Of a stretch of 64,000 bases of DNA, positions 63,505 through 64,000 are shown piece after piece. Source of the DNA: Paraspadella gotoi (lineage: Eukaryota; Chaetognatha). A program made the translations under genes and the position numbers. The stretch lies in assembly GCA_051294375.1 (NCBI GenBank), contig CM119264.1, forward strand, positions 741,261 through 805,260, in the 5' to 3' direction. How positions within the stretch are numbered: the stretch's first letter is position 1; each line of letters begins with the position of its first letter. The notes under the pieces are model-generated. The model was not told where the DNA came from, made no database searches, and saw nothing but the letters and a program-made list of their open reading frames with translations.

Positions 63505-64000
63505 AACTGAAGCCAGGCTTCCTTAATTAATTTTTGACCAATGATTTTACTCTGTCTTTTTTTCTCTTATTTTTTTCCTTTCTCTTTCTTTATCTTATTT
63601 TTTTAATTTTTTTAATTTTTTTATCTTTCATTTATTATTGAATTTTCTCTTTTTTATACTTTTTTTCTTTTATATAGAATTCGATTTTAAATTATTAATT
63701 TATTATTGAATTATAATATGTATATTAATATCTGAATTAAAATAATTCTATTATTTTATATGATAATTTTTTTTAAATCATATGAGTAATCCAGTATGAA
63801 AATGTGTTTAAGGAATATATATAACAATTACTTCTAAATAATATTCACTCGATAAATATTTTATTAAAAAAATAGTTTTTAAAACTGTATACTGGTAAAT
63901 TGACCTAATAGTTACTGCATTAGGAAGTTATTGTTTGCAAGAAAAATTAATTAATTTAATATTTTAATATTTTAAACAAAATATAAAAATTATTATAATA
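63505..64000. other. AT-rich end of window; no gene seen
   Basis: T-rich then AT-rich sequence with no exon or recognisable repeat. Confidence 0.5.

Overview
The window looks like non-coding-rich genomic DNA of an invertebrate animal. Evidence for a eukaryote: exons bounded by GT/AG with matching reading phases, kilobase introns, tRNA-derived SINE-like repeats, a Ty3/Gypsy-type LTR retrotransposon and very dense simple repeats, above all (GA)n/(CT)n. No bacterial or phage gene layout, rRNA gene or CRISPR array was seen. Species cannot be named from the sequence. Nearly identical repeat copies differ mainly by scattered 1-2 base indels, and there are 13 runs of N, several of them inside simple repeats. 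This suggests imperfect long-read consensus, so frameshifts should be treated with caution.

Genes. Gene A (about 164-17306, + strand) is seen as four exons with consistent phases. It encodes the end of an extracellular region with N-glycosylation sequons, one transmembrane helix and the start of a cytoplasmic tail; I do not recognise the family. Gene B (about 23152-37799, + strand) has a low-complexity and Ser/Arg-rich N-terminal part (less certain), then six exons of a charged coiled-coil protein, with a 249-codon last exon ending at 37799. Whether A and B are one transcription unit cannot be decided. Two further candidate exons are a Cys-rich terminal exon at 40026-40153, resembling the end of an I-mfa (MyoD family inhibitor) domain, and a short BTB/T1 (KCTD-like) fragment at 44285-44358 with a broken frame.

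Repeats by region. 1.3-2.0 kb: tandem arrays. 2.6-8.7 kb: three copies of one compound unit joined at or near GA tracts. 8.9-9.9 kb: CCG, 10-bp CACGG-type and TTA arrays. 11-12.3 kb: a homopurine stretch. 10-61 kb: a family of elements with terminal inverted repeats (GGCYYTNTTTTCC-type) around degenerate TTAGGG-like arrays, some carrying a SINE. 44.4-58.4 kb: a duplicated block in which one copy holds an 8.26-kb Ty3/Gypsy element with two LTRs and a tRNA-Leu-like primer binding site, while the other copy shows the empty site. A third LTR plus leader follows. Next to it a SINE has its B-box region expanded into a 22-bp array. 62.9-63.0 kb: seven exact-length 21-bp repeats.

The most interesting signals are the TIR elements with telomere-like cores, the filled and empty LTR insertion sites side by side, a dispersed 16-bp palindrome with a compensatory base-pair change, and the B-box-derived satellite.
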